Below are positions 16,388-22,895 of a stretch of 64,000 bases of DNA, one piece after another. The position numbers and the translations under genes are program-made. The notes beneath the pieces were generated by a model. It saw only the letters and a program-made list of their open reading frames with translations. It did not search any database and was not told the origin of the DNA. Source of the stretch: Blautia schinkii DSM 10518 (GTDB lineage: Bacteria; Bacillota; Clostridia; Lachnospirales; Lachnospiraceae); contig JNKJ01000009.1 in the NCBI GenBank assembly GCA_000702025.1, positions 1-64,000 of the forward strand, given 5' to 3'. Positions within the stretch are counted from its first letter, which is position 1, and every line of letters starts with the position of its first letter.

Positions 16388-16416
16388 ATTTTAGAACATA
16401 CGTTCTAATATGTCAA
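16388..16416 (-). promoter_or_regulatory. SOS (LexA-regulated) promoter of the radical SAM operon
   Basis: TTGACA (16411-16416) and TAAAAT (16388-16393) on the minus strand have a 17-base spacer. The spacer carries AGAACATACGTTCT (16393-16406 on the plus strand), which fits the Gram-positive LexA/DinR box GAAC-N4-GTTC exactly. A second near-match GAAC-N4-GTTT lies just downstream near 16370-16381. LexA binding between the boxes would block RNA polymerase. Confidence 0.8.
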
Positions 16417-16503
16417 GGTAATAAAACGGGACGAATTTTATAATATCACCTATGACATTTCCGAATGAAGCGTACACGGGGCTGCGTGACTAATAGTGGT
16501 AAC

Positions 16504-16790
16504 CGTTTTTGGATTCCCCGGAAGGTTATTGAACGGTAAGGAGGAGGAAACCCGGGGCGGGGATTGGTCCACGTCAGGCAGTTGCCCGCTTCCCTTCAAC
16601 TAATCGGTAACTGCGACTAAGCCGCTCGAGAAGAGCTCTCGCGGCTAAGTCTCCGTAACCGCTGGATTTTCAGGCGCACTTTCCGCAAAACTGCCCGACG
16701 TGGACCAATCCCCACCCCGGGTTTCCTCCTCCTTACCTCCCACTACGTTTTCGCTCCTTGGCAACATTTTGTCACTTTTTGAGGAAGGCA
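16504..16790 (+). repeat. Large hairpin element, copy 1 (unknown family)
   Basis: Arms 16535-16583 and 16689-16737 are 49 bases each and complementary at 47 positions. They enclose a ~105-base core with its own stem-loop around GACTAAGCCGC (16615-16625) and GCGGCTAAGTC. Left flank 16514-16534 (TTCCCCGGAA ... TTGAAC) and right flank 16738-16785 (CCCACTACGTTTTCG ... CACTTTTTGAGG) recur, inverted, around copy 2. The element contains no open reading frame. The core aligns with copy 2 almost base for base outside the stems, while the arms differ completely. It could be a non-autonomous mobile element or a structured RNA; no family is recognised. Confidence 0.8.
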
Positions 16791-16944
16791 CATATGGACA
16801 TATATGGATTCACTGAAAATCCACACCCATCGCACAAAATGCCCCGCCATATTAAATACCCAAATATATACTGCCGCGGAAAGATGTAACCTGCAACATT
16901 CAGCCAATACCCCACAGTGTGGTGTAGAATAGCCAATTATCTCG

Positions 16945-17244
16945 TAAGGATTTAGGCCGCATCAAAAAGTCATCCGATAAGTCATCAAACTCTATCAAGC
17001 GACGAAAACGTAGTGGAAGGTGAGCAGAAGGAAATTCGGTGCGGAGCGCTGATGCTGTCTTGTCAGGCATTTGCGGAAGCGCGCCTGAAAATCCAGTTCT
17101 TACGGAGACTTAGCCGTGAACGCTCTCGTGAACGGCTTAGTCGCAGTTAGAACTTAGTTGAAGGGAAGCGAGCATGCCTGATAAGACAGCACCAGCGCTC
17201 CGCACCGAATTTCCTTCTGCTCACCGTTCAACACCCTTCCGGGA
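16945..17244 (-). repeat. Large hairpin element, copy 2, inverted relative to copy 1
   Basis: Arms 17019-17070 and 17174-17225 are 52 bases each and complementary at 50 positions. The core 17071-17173 matches the reverse complement of the copy 1 core. Between the copies the distal stem differs as CGGT/ACCG versus TTCT/AGAA, and the apical hairpin as GCCGC/GCGGC versus GCCGT/ACGGC: compensated changes. Flanks 16999-17018 (CGAAAACGTAGTGG) and 17226-17244 (GTTCAACACCCTTCCGGGA) match copy 1 flanks inverted. The two copies are arranged tail to tail with about 150-200 bases of unremarkable sequence between them. Confidence 0.8.
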
Positions 17245-17262
17245 TACGAACATACAAAAAAA

Positions 17263-17286
17263 GAGCCCGGCATCACCGAACCCTTT
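17263..17286 (-). terminator. Probable terminator after lysC
   Basis: On the minus strand a GU-containing hairpin (GTTCGG tgat GCCGGGC) is followed by a run of seven T, about 50 bases after the lysC stop. Confidence 0.5.
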
Positions 17287-17337
17287 CCCTGAAAATTTTT
17301 ATTCAATTTAAACAAAAACTAGCGAACCCCCACATCC

Positions 17338-18657
17338 CTAAATCTGTGTCACAACAAATATATCATAAATCGCCTTAACCGCCGCCTCAAAATCCCTATT
17401 CTCCACGCCGATAATAATATTCAGCTCACTGGAGCCCTGATCGATCATTTTCACGTTCACATTAACATGCGCCAGCGCAGAGAAAATACGTCCCGCTGTA
17501 CCACGTGTAGACTTCATACCCCTGCCCACGACTGCAATAAGAGCCAGATCAGATTCCATCTCCACAAAATCCGGCTGCACGGCACGATGGATTCCCGCAA
17601 TCACCTGCTGCTCCTTCTCCTCAAATTCATCCTGATGAACATACACCGTCATGGTATCAATACCCGAAGGCACATGCTCAAAGCTGATCCCCTGGTCCTC
17701 AAATACCTGCAGGACCTTACGGCCAAAACCTATCTCACTGTTCATCAAGGATTTCTCAATATTAATGGAGCAGAAGCCCTTTTTGCCCGCGATACCTGTA
17801 ATGGTATATCTCGGCTTCTTGCAGGTGCTCTCCACAATAAAAGTTCCTTTATCATCCGGCTTATTCGTATTGCGGATATTAATAGGAATCCCTTCCTTAC
17901 GCACCGGGAAAATAGCCTCCTCATGAAGCACTGTAGCCCCCATATAGGAAAGCTCACGAAGCTCTCTGTATGTAATCGTCTCAATCACAGCCGGGTTGTC
18001 AACGATTCTCGGATCCGTCACCAGGAATCCCGAAACATCTGTCCAGTTTTCATACATGTCCGCTTTAATGGCCTTTGCTACCAAAGAACCCGTTACGTCA
18101 GAGCCTCCGCGTGAGAAGGTTTTCACTGTACCATCCTCACAGGCTCCGTAAAAGCCAGGAATAACGGCATGGTCACACTTTGCCAGACGTTTGCCAAGCA
18201 GCTTATCCGTCTTCTCAGTGTCCAGATTACCGTTCTTATCAAAACGAATCACCGTAGCAGCATCCACAAACTCATAACCAAGATAAGCCGCCATAATCTT
18301 ACCGTTTAAAAACTCACCTCTCGACGCCGCGTAATCTGTACCTGCTCCTGCCTTAAAATCTGCCTCAATCTGCTTGAACTCTTCCTCCAGGGAAAGGTCC
18401 AGCTTTAACCCACGGATAATCTCGTAATATCTGTCCTTGATTGCTTTCAGCTGCACACTGAAATCATCTCCCGCCAAAGCTGTATCATAGCAGGCGTAGA
18501 GCATGTCTGTAACCTTTGTATCCTTTGAAAATCTCTTGCCGGGCGCAGACGGCACCACATATCGCCTGCTCTCCTCACTTTTGATAATGTCACCGACTTT
18601 TTGGAACTGCTCCGCATTTGCCAGGGAACTACCGCCAAACTTCACTACTTTTCTCAT
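17338..18657 (-). CDS. lysC: Aspartate kinase
   Basis: 439 residues. KFGGSSLAN (N-terminal ATP/aspartate site), SRGGSDVTGSLVAKAI and the region FVDAATVIRF identify the kinase domain. The C-terminal ~150 residues form two ACT domains (KSLMNSEIGFGRKVLQVF and ALIAVVGRGMKSTRGTAG) for feedback regulation. It catalyses the first step towards lysine, threonine and methionine. The ATG at 18657 follows AGAGGATT; the longer TTG-type frame adds 8 residues including the ribosome site. It has its own promoter and a leader of about 90 bases, too short for a lysine riboswitch. Confidence 0.95.
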   Translation of the reverse strand: MRKVVKFGGSSLANAEQFQKVGDIIKSEESRRYVVPSAPGKRFSKDTKVTDMLYACYDTALAGDDFSVQLKAIKDRYYEIIRGLKLDLSLEEEFKQIEADFKAGAGTDYAASRGEFLNGKIMAAYLGYEFVDAATVIRFDKNGNLDTEKTDKLLGKRLAKCDHAVIPGFYGACEDGTVKTFSRGGSDVTGSLVAKAIKADMYENWTDVSGFLVTDPRIVDNPAVIETITYRELRELSYMGATVLHEEAIFPVRKEGIPINIRNTNKPDDKGTFIVESTCKKPRYTITGIAGKKGFCSINIEKSLMNSEIGFGRKVLQVFEDQGISFEHVPSGIDTMTVYVHQDEFEEKEQQVIAGIHRAVQPDFVEMESDLALIAVVGRGMKSTRGTAGRIFSALAHVNVNVKMIDQGSSELNIIIGVENRDFEAAVKAIYDIFVVTQI

Positions 18658-18752
18658 AATCCTCTTGCTCCTCACACTCAAACTTTGAAACAGTCCCTAT
18701 ACTCTGAACTGCCGCAAACTTTTTCTCTCTACCACTATAAAGTATGTACAAT

Positions 18753-18781
18753 ATTTTATTGAAAAAAGTCTGATTTTGCAA
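18753..18781 (-). promoter_or_regulatory. lysC promoter
   Basis: TTGCAA (18776-18781) and TAAAAT (18753-18758) on the minus strand, 17-base spacer. Confidence 0.6.
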
Positions 18782-18871
18782 GCTTTTCTTTATCCCACAA
18801 GGAAAAATAGTGATATTTCACAAGAGACCGCCAGTTCCTAATTCATTCCATATGTAAAATGCCAGCCCATT

Positions 18872-19153
18872 TTATGCACAATACTGTCTGAGGATACCTT
18901 CTAAAGCCGCCGCACTGCTCGTATGGCAACGATGTACAGGAATCGATTTCCTCTTTGCCTGCTCCACTGCACTATTGACCATCTTATGGGACACTGTACT
19001 CGTAAACAAAATCACCAGATCAGGCGCACCGATTTTTTTCTTCATCGCCCCCTTCTCCTTAGCAAATACCTTCGCCTTACAGCCATATCCTTTACAAATA
19101 TCCTCATACTGACATACCATCCTCTCATTACCCCCCACAATCACAACACTCAT
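18872..19153 (-). CDS. DUF2325 domain protein
   Basis: 93 residues: MSVVIVGGNERMVCQYEDIC, then the core DLVILFTSTVSHKMVNSA and the ending SIPVHRCHTSSAAALEGIL. This is the whole DUF2325 domain, a small Rossmann-like domain of unknown function. A conserved Cys/His pattern (C14, C20, C25 and HRCHTSS) suggests metal or redox sensing, but this is inference. In Clostridia the domain is often near ferrous-iron transport genes. The promoter carries a metal-repressor-like operator directly after the -10 box. Ribosome site AAAGGAGAG. Confidence 0.85.
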   Translation of the reverse strand: MSVVIVGGNERMVCQYEDICKGYGCKAKVFAKEKGAMKKKIGAPDLVILFTSTVSHKMVNSAVEQAKRKSIPVHRCHTSSAAALEGILRQYCA

Positions 19154-19206
19154 ATATTATCTCTCCTTTCATAGTTATACAGAACTAACTCACATTTGCA
19201 AAATAT

Positions 19207-19224
19207 AGTTAGCAATAGCTAACT
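19207..19224. promoter_or_regulatory. DtxR/MntR/IdeR-like operator at the DUF2325 promoter
   Basis: Perfect 7-4-7 dyad AGTTAGC-AATA-GCTAACT at +1 to +20 of the predicted transcript, with a half-site GAACTAACT at 19182-19190. TTAGnnnnnnCTAA-type dyads are typical of DtxR-family metalloregulators; the exact regulator is inferred. Confidence 0.55.
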
Positions 19225-19231
19225 TTCATTC

Positions 19232-19260
19232 ATCATATCACATCCATTTTCATTTGTCAA
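19232..19260 (-). promoter_or_regulatory. DUF2325 promoter
   Basis: TTGACA (19255-19260) and TATGAT (19232-19237) on the minus strand with 17-base spacing, immediately upstream of the dyad at 19207-19224. Confidence 0.75.
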
Positions 19261-19264
19261 ATCC

Positions 19265-19299
19265 GAAGGGATTGCAATTTAGAGTATCTGAATCCCTTC
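19265..19299 (-). terminator. Hairpin after the SRAP gene, possible terminator
   Basis: GAAGGGATT (19265-19273) and AATCCCTTC (19291-19299) form a perfect 9-base stem just past the SRAP stop. The following T content is low (GGATTTG), so termination strength is uncertain, and the DUF2325 -35 box follows directly. Confidence 0.45.
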
Positions 19300-19302
19300 C
19301 CT

Positions 19303-19890
19303 CTACAAAAAGCTCAACTTCACCTGCTCAAATTCCTGCTCTCTCTCCAATTCCTCCGGCTTCTTACGCAAAAACTCCTCCGTACTCTTATCATTCCTAA
19401 GCCATCCAGCAACCTCTGACTCCTCCAGCAGCAGCGGCATCCGGTCATGCACCTTGCGCATAGACTCATTCGCCTCCGTAGTAATGATCACAAACCGATC
19501 CTCCCCCTGGAAATGGTCAAACATCCCCGCCATATACAGAGCATCCCCCTCACGGCTCTTAAATGTAACCTTGTTTTTCTCACGGTCCCACTCATAAAAG
19601 TGCTTTGCAGGAACCACACAGCGCCGATTCTGCACGCTCTCCCGAAACATCGGCCGTTCATTAGCCGTCTCCGCCCGCGCGTTGATCATCAAGCCCTTTC
19701 CCTGGTAACTCGGAAAACCCCAGGCCATCAGCTCCGCAGATATCTCCTCATTCCTGGACGTGAGCACCACAGCCTGCTCGGAAGGATACACATCCCTGGC
19801 CTTCCACTCTTTCCCCTTTGTATCCAGATTCCCCAGAAACTGCCGGATTTCCCGGATTACCGATTCATCAAGATAATATCGTCCGCACAT
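19303..19890 (-). CDS. SOS response-associated peptidase (SRAP/HMCES/YedK family)
   Basis: 195 residues starting MCGRYYLDES, so processing exposes the catalytic Cys2 that forms a covalent thiazolidine link with abasic sites in single-stranded DNA. Family motifs seen are AWGFPSY, NARAETANERPMFRE, KHFYEW (active-site region) and HDRMPLLL. The ATG at 19890 is chosen because Cys must follow the initiator Met and AAGGAG lies 8 bases ahead; the GTG 9 bases upstream would bury the cysteine. No LexA box is present. It lies after trmO in a probable transcription unit. Confidence 0.95.
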   Translation of the reverse strand: MCGRYYLDESVIREIRQFLGNLDTKGKEWKARDVYPSEQAVVLTSRNEEISAELMAWGFPSYQGKGLMINARAETANERPMFRESVQNRRCVVPAKHFYEWDREKNKVTFKSREGDALYMAGMFDHFQGEDRFVIITTEANESMRKVHDRMPLLLEESEVAGWLRNDKSTEEFLRKKPEELEREQEFEQVKLSFL

Positions 19891-19936
19891 GTCATTCACT
19901 CCTTACCGGCGCTCACCAAAACGCCTGATATACTAC

Positions 19937-20617
19937 TTATTCACATGACAGCTCCGTCACCCCGCACACTGTAAGCACATCGTCCGCAACCCTGAAATGT
20001 ACGTCCTTTCCCGCAAATGAAAGCCCATACACCCGCTCTGCATCTTTCTGGTAGCCGGGCCGGGGATCATTGGCAAGCACTGCCCTAAGCGCTTTCCGCT
20101 TGTCTTCGGGAATAAGTTCCAGCCATTCCTGGGGAAATTCCACTCTCAACCGATGCTCCTTAATCTGCTCTGTAAATCCGCCCGCAGCTTCCGGGTGGCA
20201 GTCTGCCCCGGGAAGATAAGGCTTTATGTCATAAATCGGCGTACCGTCCATCAGATCAGCCCCCGATACATGAAGCACCGGGCCAAGCTTTGAATCAAAC
20301 TCGATATTTTCAAGCCTCACTGACGAAAGTCCCAGCGGATTCGGGCGAAAAGGCGAGCGTGTCGCAAATACACCCTTTCGGATATTTCCTCCCAGACGCG
20401 GCGGCCTCACTGTGGGCGACCAGCCCTCCCTCACTGCCTCGGAAAACTCCCAGATCAGCCATATATGCGTAAACTCCTCCAGTCCGCGCAGTGCTTCCGG
20501 ATTACGGTACTCCGGCTCAAACACTACCGTGGCTTTCAATTCCTCTATACGTCCGCTCTGGTGCGGGATCCCGAACTTCGTGGGAAAATCACTGCGGATA
20601 TGGGCAATCACCTTCAT
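19937..20617 (-). CDS. trmO: tRNA m6t6A37 methyltransferase (TrmO/TsaA-like)
   Basis: 226 residues. The TsaA beta-barrel core shows FGIPHQSGR, FTHIWLIWEF, RLGGNIRKGVFATRSPFRPN, LGLSSVRLENI and DLMDGTPIYDIKPY, all hallmark stretches of the SAM-dependent enzyme that N6-methylates t6A37 in tRNA-Thr. A C-terminal extension of about 70 residues is normal for the family. Ribosome site CCAGGAGG is followed by three tandem ATGs; the third (20617) has the best spacing. Confidence 0.92.
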   Translation of the reverse strand: MKVIAHIRSDFPTKFGIPHQSGRIEELKATVVFEPEYRNPEALRGLEEFTHIWLIWEFSEAVREGWSPTVRPPRLGGNIRKGVFATRSPFRPNPLGLSSVRLENIEFDSKLGPVLHVSGADLMDGTPIYDIKPYLPGADCHPEAAGGFTEQIKEHRLRVEFPQEWLELIPEDKRKALRAVLANDPRPGYQKDAERVYGLSFAGKDVHFRVADDVLTVCGVTELSCE

Positions 20618-20637
20618 CATCATACCTCCTGGCTTCT

Positions 20638-21450
20638 TCACTTTCCTTCATATGGAACTATTGTACCACCCCCATGCCTCATCAGAAAGCGTTTTTGGTA
20701 TTTTATTTTTGCGTATGTCAGAATCTGCTTAAGATATATCGCATCAAAGGCCCCGCCTATAGCCCCCACAAGAGGAAGCCCCTGAACAAATTTCATATAG
20801 AGAAGCTCACGGGAAAGCACAGCCGCGGTCTTACGGATTTCTTCCTGCCTGTCATAAGTCTTTGGCAGACTTTCTGTCTCCAGGAAGCTTTCTACCTGTT
20901 TTTCCCCCTCCTCCAACTCTGCTTCACAGGAAAGAGATGTCCGGATAAGCAAAAGAATAAAATATTTTTCATCTTCCGTCTGATAACCGCAGCCATAATG
21001 AAGAGCTGTCTCGTACATACTCTTTAGTATCATACCCGTAAACAGCGGAATATCCGGCAGTCCAATTCCAAGAATTCCCAAACCCACTCCCTCCACAGCT
21101 GACATGAGCAGATTCCTCCTGCCCGAGGCACCGGCATTCTTTCCAAAGCTTTTCAGAGATTTTCTGTCCTCACGTACCTTGGCAGCAAACGCATCTACCT
21201 GGTACGTTTTTTCCAGTTTGTCTTTCTTATAGGTTTTCTCGATCACCACTGTGCCCTTTTCAAATACCAGGGCAAATGCCTTGGCAAAAGCAAAATCCAG
21301 CTTTTGCGCAAGAGCATCCGGCACCTTTTCCTCCAGCAGGCGGTTAAGGACGGAGACCTTTCTCTCCGCCCTCTTTTTTAAGTATTTCCGCTCTCTTTTC
21401 TCTAATGCCTGCCATTCTTTTTCGAGAGCAGTTTTTCTACTGATCCGCAT
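20638..21450 (-). CDS. EcsC family protein
   Basis: 270 residues with the EcsC core: GRRNLLMSAVEGVGLGILGIG, GLPDIPLFTGMILKSMYETALHYGC (split over 150-190) and a C-terminal GLPLVGAIGGAFDAIYL. The glycine-rich hydrophobic segments suggest membrane association. EcsC is the third protein of the Bacillus ecs locus but its biochemical role is unsettled. The start overlaps the end of the YccF gene region (GAGGTGTATTAA supplies both stop and ribosome site), so the two are coupled. Confidence 0.88.
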   Translation of the reverse strand: MRISRKTALEKEWQALEKRERKYLKKRAERKVSVLNRLLEEKVPDALAQKLDFAFAKAFALVFEKGTVVIEKTYKKDKLEKTYQVDAFAAKVREDRKSLKSFGKNAGASGRRNLLMSAVEGVGLGILGIGLPDIPLFTGMILKSMYETALHYGCGYQTEDEKYFILLLIRTSLSCEAELEEGEKQVESFLETESLPKTYDRQEEIRKTAAVLSRELLYMKFVQGLPLVGAIGGAFDAIYLKQILTYAKIKYQKRFLMRHGGGTIVPYEGK

Positions 21451-21453
21451 ATT

Positions 21454-21813
21454 TTAATACACCTCAGAACCAAAGGGCATCAGCGCAAGCTTAGCCAATT
21501 TAAACTGCTGCATACCAAAAGGAATACCAATAATTGTCACACACAGCAAACAGCCGAATACAGCATGCTCCAACGCCAGCGGCACACCGGAAACAATCAG
21601 CCAGATAATATTTAATATCAGAGAACCCGCGCCGCCGCCATAACGCACCTCCTTACCAAAGGGGAAGAAGCTTAAAGAAGCAAACTTAAAGCACTGCATC
21701 CCCACAGGAATCCCCACGATACTGATACACCAGAGACAGCCCGCCAGGCACCAGCTAAGACCACTGAGAAAGCCTCCAAAAATAAACCATAACAAATTTC
21801 CTAAACATCCCAT
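21454..21813 (-). CDS. yccF: YccF domain inner-membrane protein
   Basis: 119 residues, two YccF repeats (GNLLWFIFGGFLSGLSW ... GIPVGMQCFKFASLSFFPFG and IIGIPFGMQQFKLAKLALMPFG) with four hydrophobic helices. The function of YccF proteins is unknown. Ribosome site AAGGAGG. It precedes the EcsC gene. Confidence 0.93.
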   Translation of the reverse strand: MGCLGNLLWFIFGGFLSGLSWCLAGCLWCISIVGIPVGMQCFKFASLSFFPFGKEVRYGGGAGSLILNIIWLIVSGVPLALEHAVFGCLLCVTIIGIPFGMQQFKLAKLALMPFGSEVY

Positions 21814-21877
21814 ATATATTCCTCCTTAAATATACTTATTCTAATCCTTATACCACTAATCCTACAGTCATAATAAT

Positions 21878-21927
21878 TTTTACGTCCACAGTACATTTAT
21901 GCTTTTACGTCCACAGTACATTTATGC
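21878..21927. repeat. Perfect 25-bp tandem duplication
   Basis: 21878-21902 and 21903-21927 are identical (TTTTACGTCC ... ATTTATGC). They lie between the 141-residue gene and yccF, in untranslated sequence. Confidence 0.9.
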
Positions 21928-21951
21928 GGACAGAAATACTGCTTATGCTGC

Positions 21952-22377
21952 CTAGTAGTACAACTGACGAAGTTCCCCCAGCAGTCCTTCAACGCGGACA
22001 ACCGCATTATCCACCTGCGCTCTTGCGTCCGCAATTTTGGACTGTACCAGATAATCCGAAACAATCCCGTCAAAGAAAAAATCAGCAAATGTAAGGAAGC
22101 TGCCTATCTCCACACGAAACTCCACAGGTACATGCACATCCCGAAGCTCCCTTTGGAATATCTGCAGATCATATTTCGCGTTTTCCAGGTATTTCGAGGC
22201 ATCGTTAATCTTGGAATGCTTCATCATATCACCAAAAAAACCTCCGCCCAGCATGTCGAAAATCCCCCAGTTCCGCGCACTGTTCAGTCTCTCCTGGGCT
22301 GCGCGCAGACTGTACAAAGCCCTTTCTCCGGCGTCAATCGCCTCCTGTACTTCTTTTCTCATTAATTCATTACTCAT
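21952..22377 (-). CDS. Conserved uncharacterised helical protein
   Basis: 141 residues, strongly helical and amphipathic (EAIDAGERALYSLRAAQERL, KYLENAKYDLQIFQREL, SKIADARAQVDNAVVRVEGL) with a central glycine-rich WGIFDMLGGGFFGDM. There is no signal peptide or catalytic motif. The pattern suggests a cytoplasmic helical bundle. I do not recognise a named family, though similar small proteins occur in Firmicutes. Ribosome site AAGGAGG. Upstream lie ~250 bases without a gene and then an Mn-riboswitch-like element that may or may not read into it. Confidence 0.7.
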   Translation of the reverse strand: MSNELMRKEVQEAIDAGERALYSLRAAQERLNSARNWGIFDMLGGGFFGDMMKHSKINDASKYLENAKYDLQIFQRELRDVHVPVEFRVEIGSFLTFADFFFDGIVSDYLVQSKIADARAQVDNAVVRVEGLLGELRQLYY

Positions 22378-22633
22378 AAATATCCTCCTTTTCTGGCAAT
22401 TTTAGCACAGCGAATACTATGTTTGTGTTACAACGAACAAACATTCACGTCATCGTGTCAGTCACTTATTATTCATTGTAATAAATATCCAATGTACTAA
22501 TATCGGCAGATGGCAGATAACTGTCATTATTCGTTGTCCTGAATAATAGCAGATTAATCTCTATATACTCTCTAACGATGTTCTCTCTTCTGAGACTTCA
22601 CCCATTTGTATCTGTCACAATGAAATCTTGAAA
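22378..22633. other. Gene-free stretch between the orphan riboswitch and the 141-residue gene
   Basis: About 255 AT-rich bases with no convincing reading frame on either strand; the best minus-strand frame near 22613 has only 14 codons. One small hairpin (TTATTC ... GAATAA near 22537-22557) is seen. If the riboswitch once controlled an adjacent transporter, its coding sequence has been lost from here. Confidence 0.5.
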
Positions 22634-22679
22634 ATAAAAAAAGACCCTTATCATGACATCTGCCACAATAAAAGTCTTG
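22634..22679 (-). terminator. Riboswitch expression-platform terminator
   Basis: On the minus strand AAGAC-TT-TTAT pairs with ATAA-GG-GTCTT (two GU pairs) and is followed by seven T. The 5' arm overlaps the 3' strand of the aptamer P1 helix, so ligand binding would prevent termination. Confidence 0.75.
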
Positions 22680-22771
22680 CCATCTCATTTGATACGGATG
22701 CCTTTCGGCATCGGTTGACGATTTCAAACCCATCCGTCTCCGGATGTTCAGCTACTCCCTTTCAATTGCTT
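22668..22771 (-). promoter_or_regulatory. yybP-ykoY (manganese) riboswitch aptamer, orphan
   Basis: The minus-strand transcript from ~22771 contains AAAGGGAGTAGC (P1 5' strand and loop L1), a stem CATCCG/CGGATG (22732-22747), and TTTGA ... TCAAA enclosing TCGTCAACC and GATGCC-GAAA-GGCATC. It ends in GGCAAGACTTTT, the P1 3' strand. This order and these unpaired motifs (GGGAGUAGC, CGUCAA, GCAAGAC) match the yybP-ykoY class, which senses Mn2+. A consensus promoter precedes it and a mutually exclusive terminator follows. The next gene on this strand, 21952-22377, is not a known Mn exporter. Confidence 0.78.
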
Positions 22772-22777
22772 AGAAAG

Positions 22778-22806
22778 AATATATCATTTTCCATGAAAAA
22801 TGTCAA
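22778..22806 (-). promoter_or_regulatory. Promoter of the Mn riboswitch transcript
   Basis: TTGACA (22801-22806) and TATATT (22778-22783) on the minus strand with a 17-base spacer, about 90 bases after the ABC-F stop codon. Confidence 0.75.
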
Positions 22807-22895
22807 GAGGGTAAGGGGAATTTTCCACCGTTTTTTCACTACATTTTCCCCTTCCCCTCACAAAGATTCCCTCTGTGTCCGGTCAATTCAAGCCG

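Noticed and set aside
16504-17244. Retron or IS200/IS605-type origin for the hairpin elements
   Set aside because: No reverse transcriptase or transposase gene lies nearby and the terminal sequences do not match; no positive evidence for either class.
18658-18871. Lysine riboswitch ahead of lysC
   Set aside because: Leader is about 90 bases from the predicted start and shows no matching helices or terminator.
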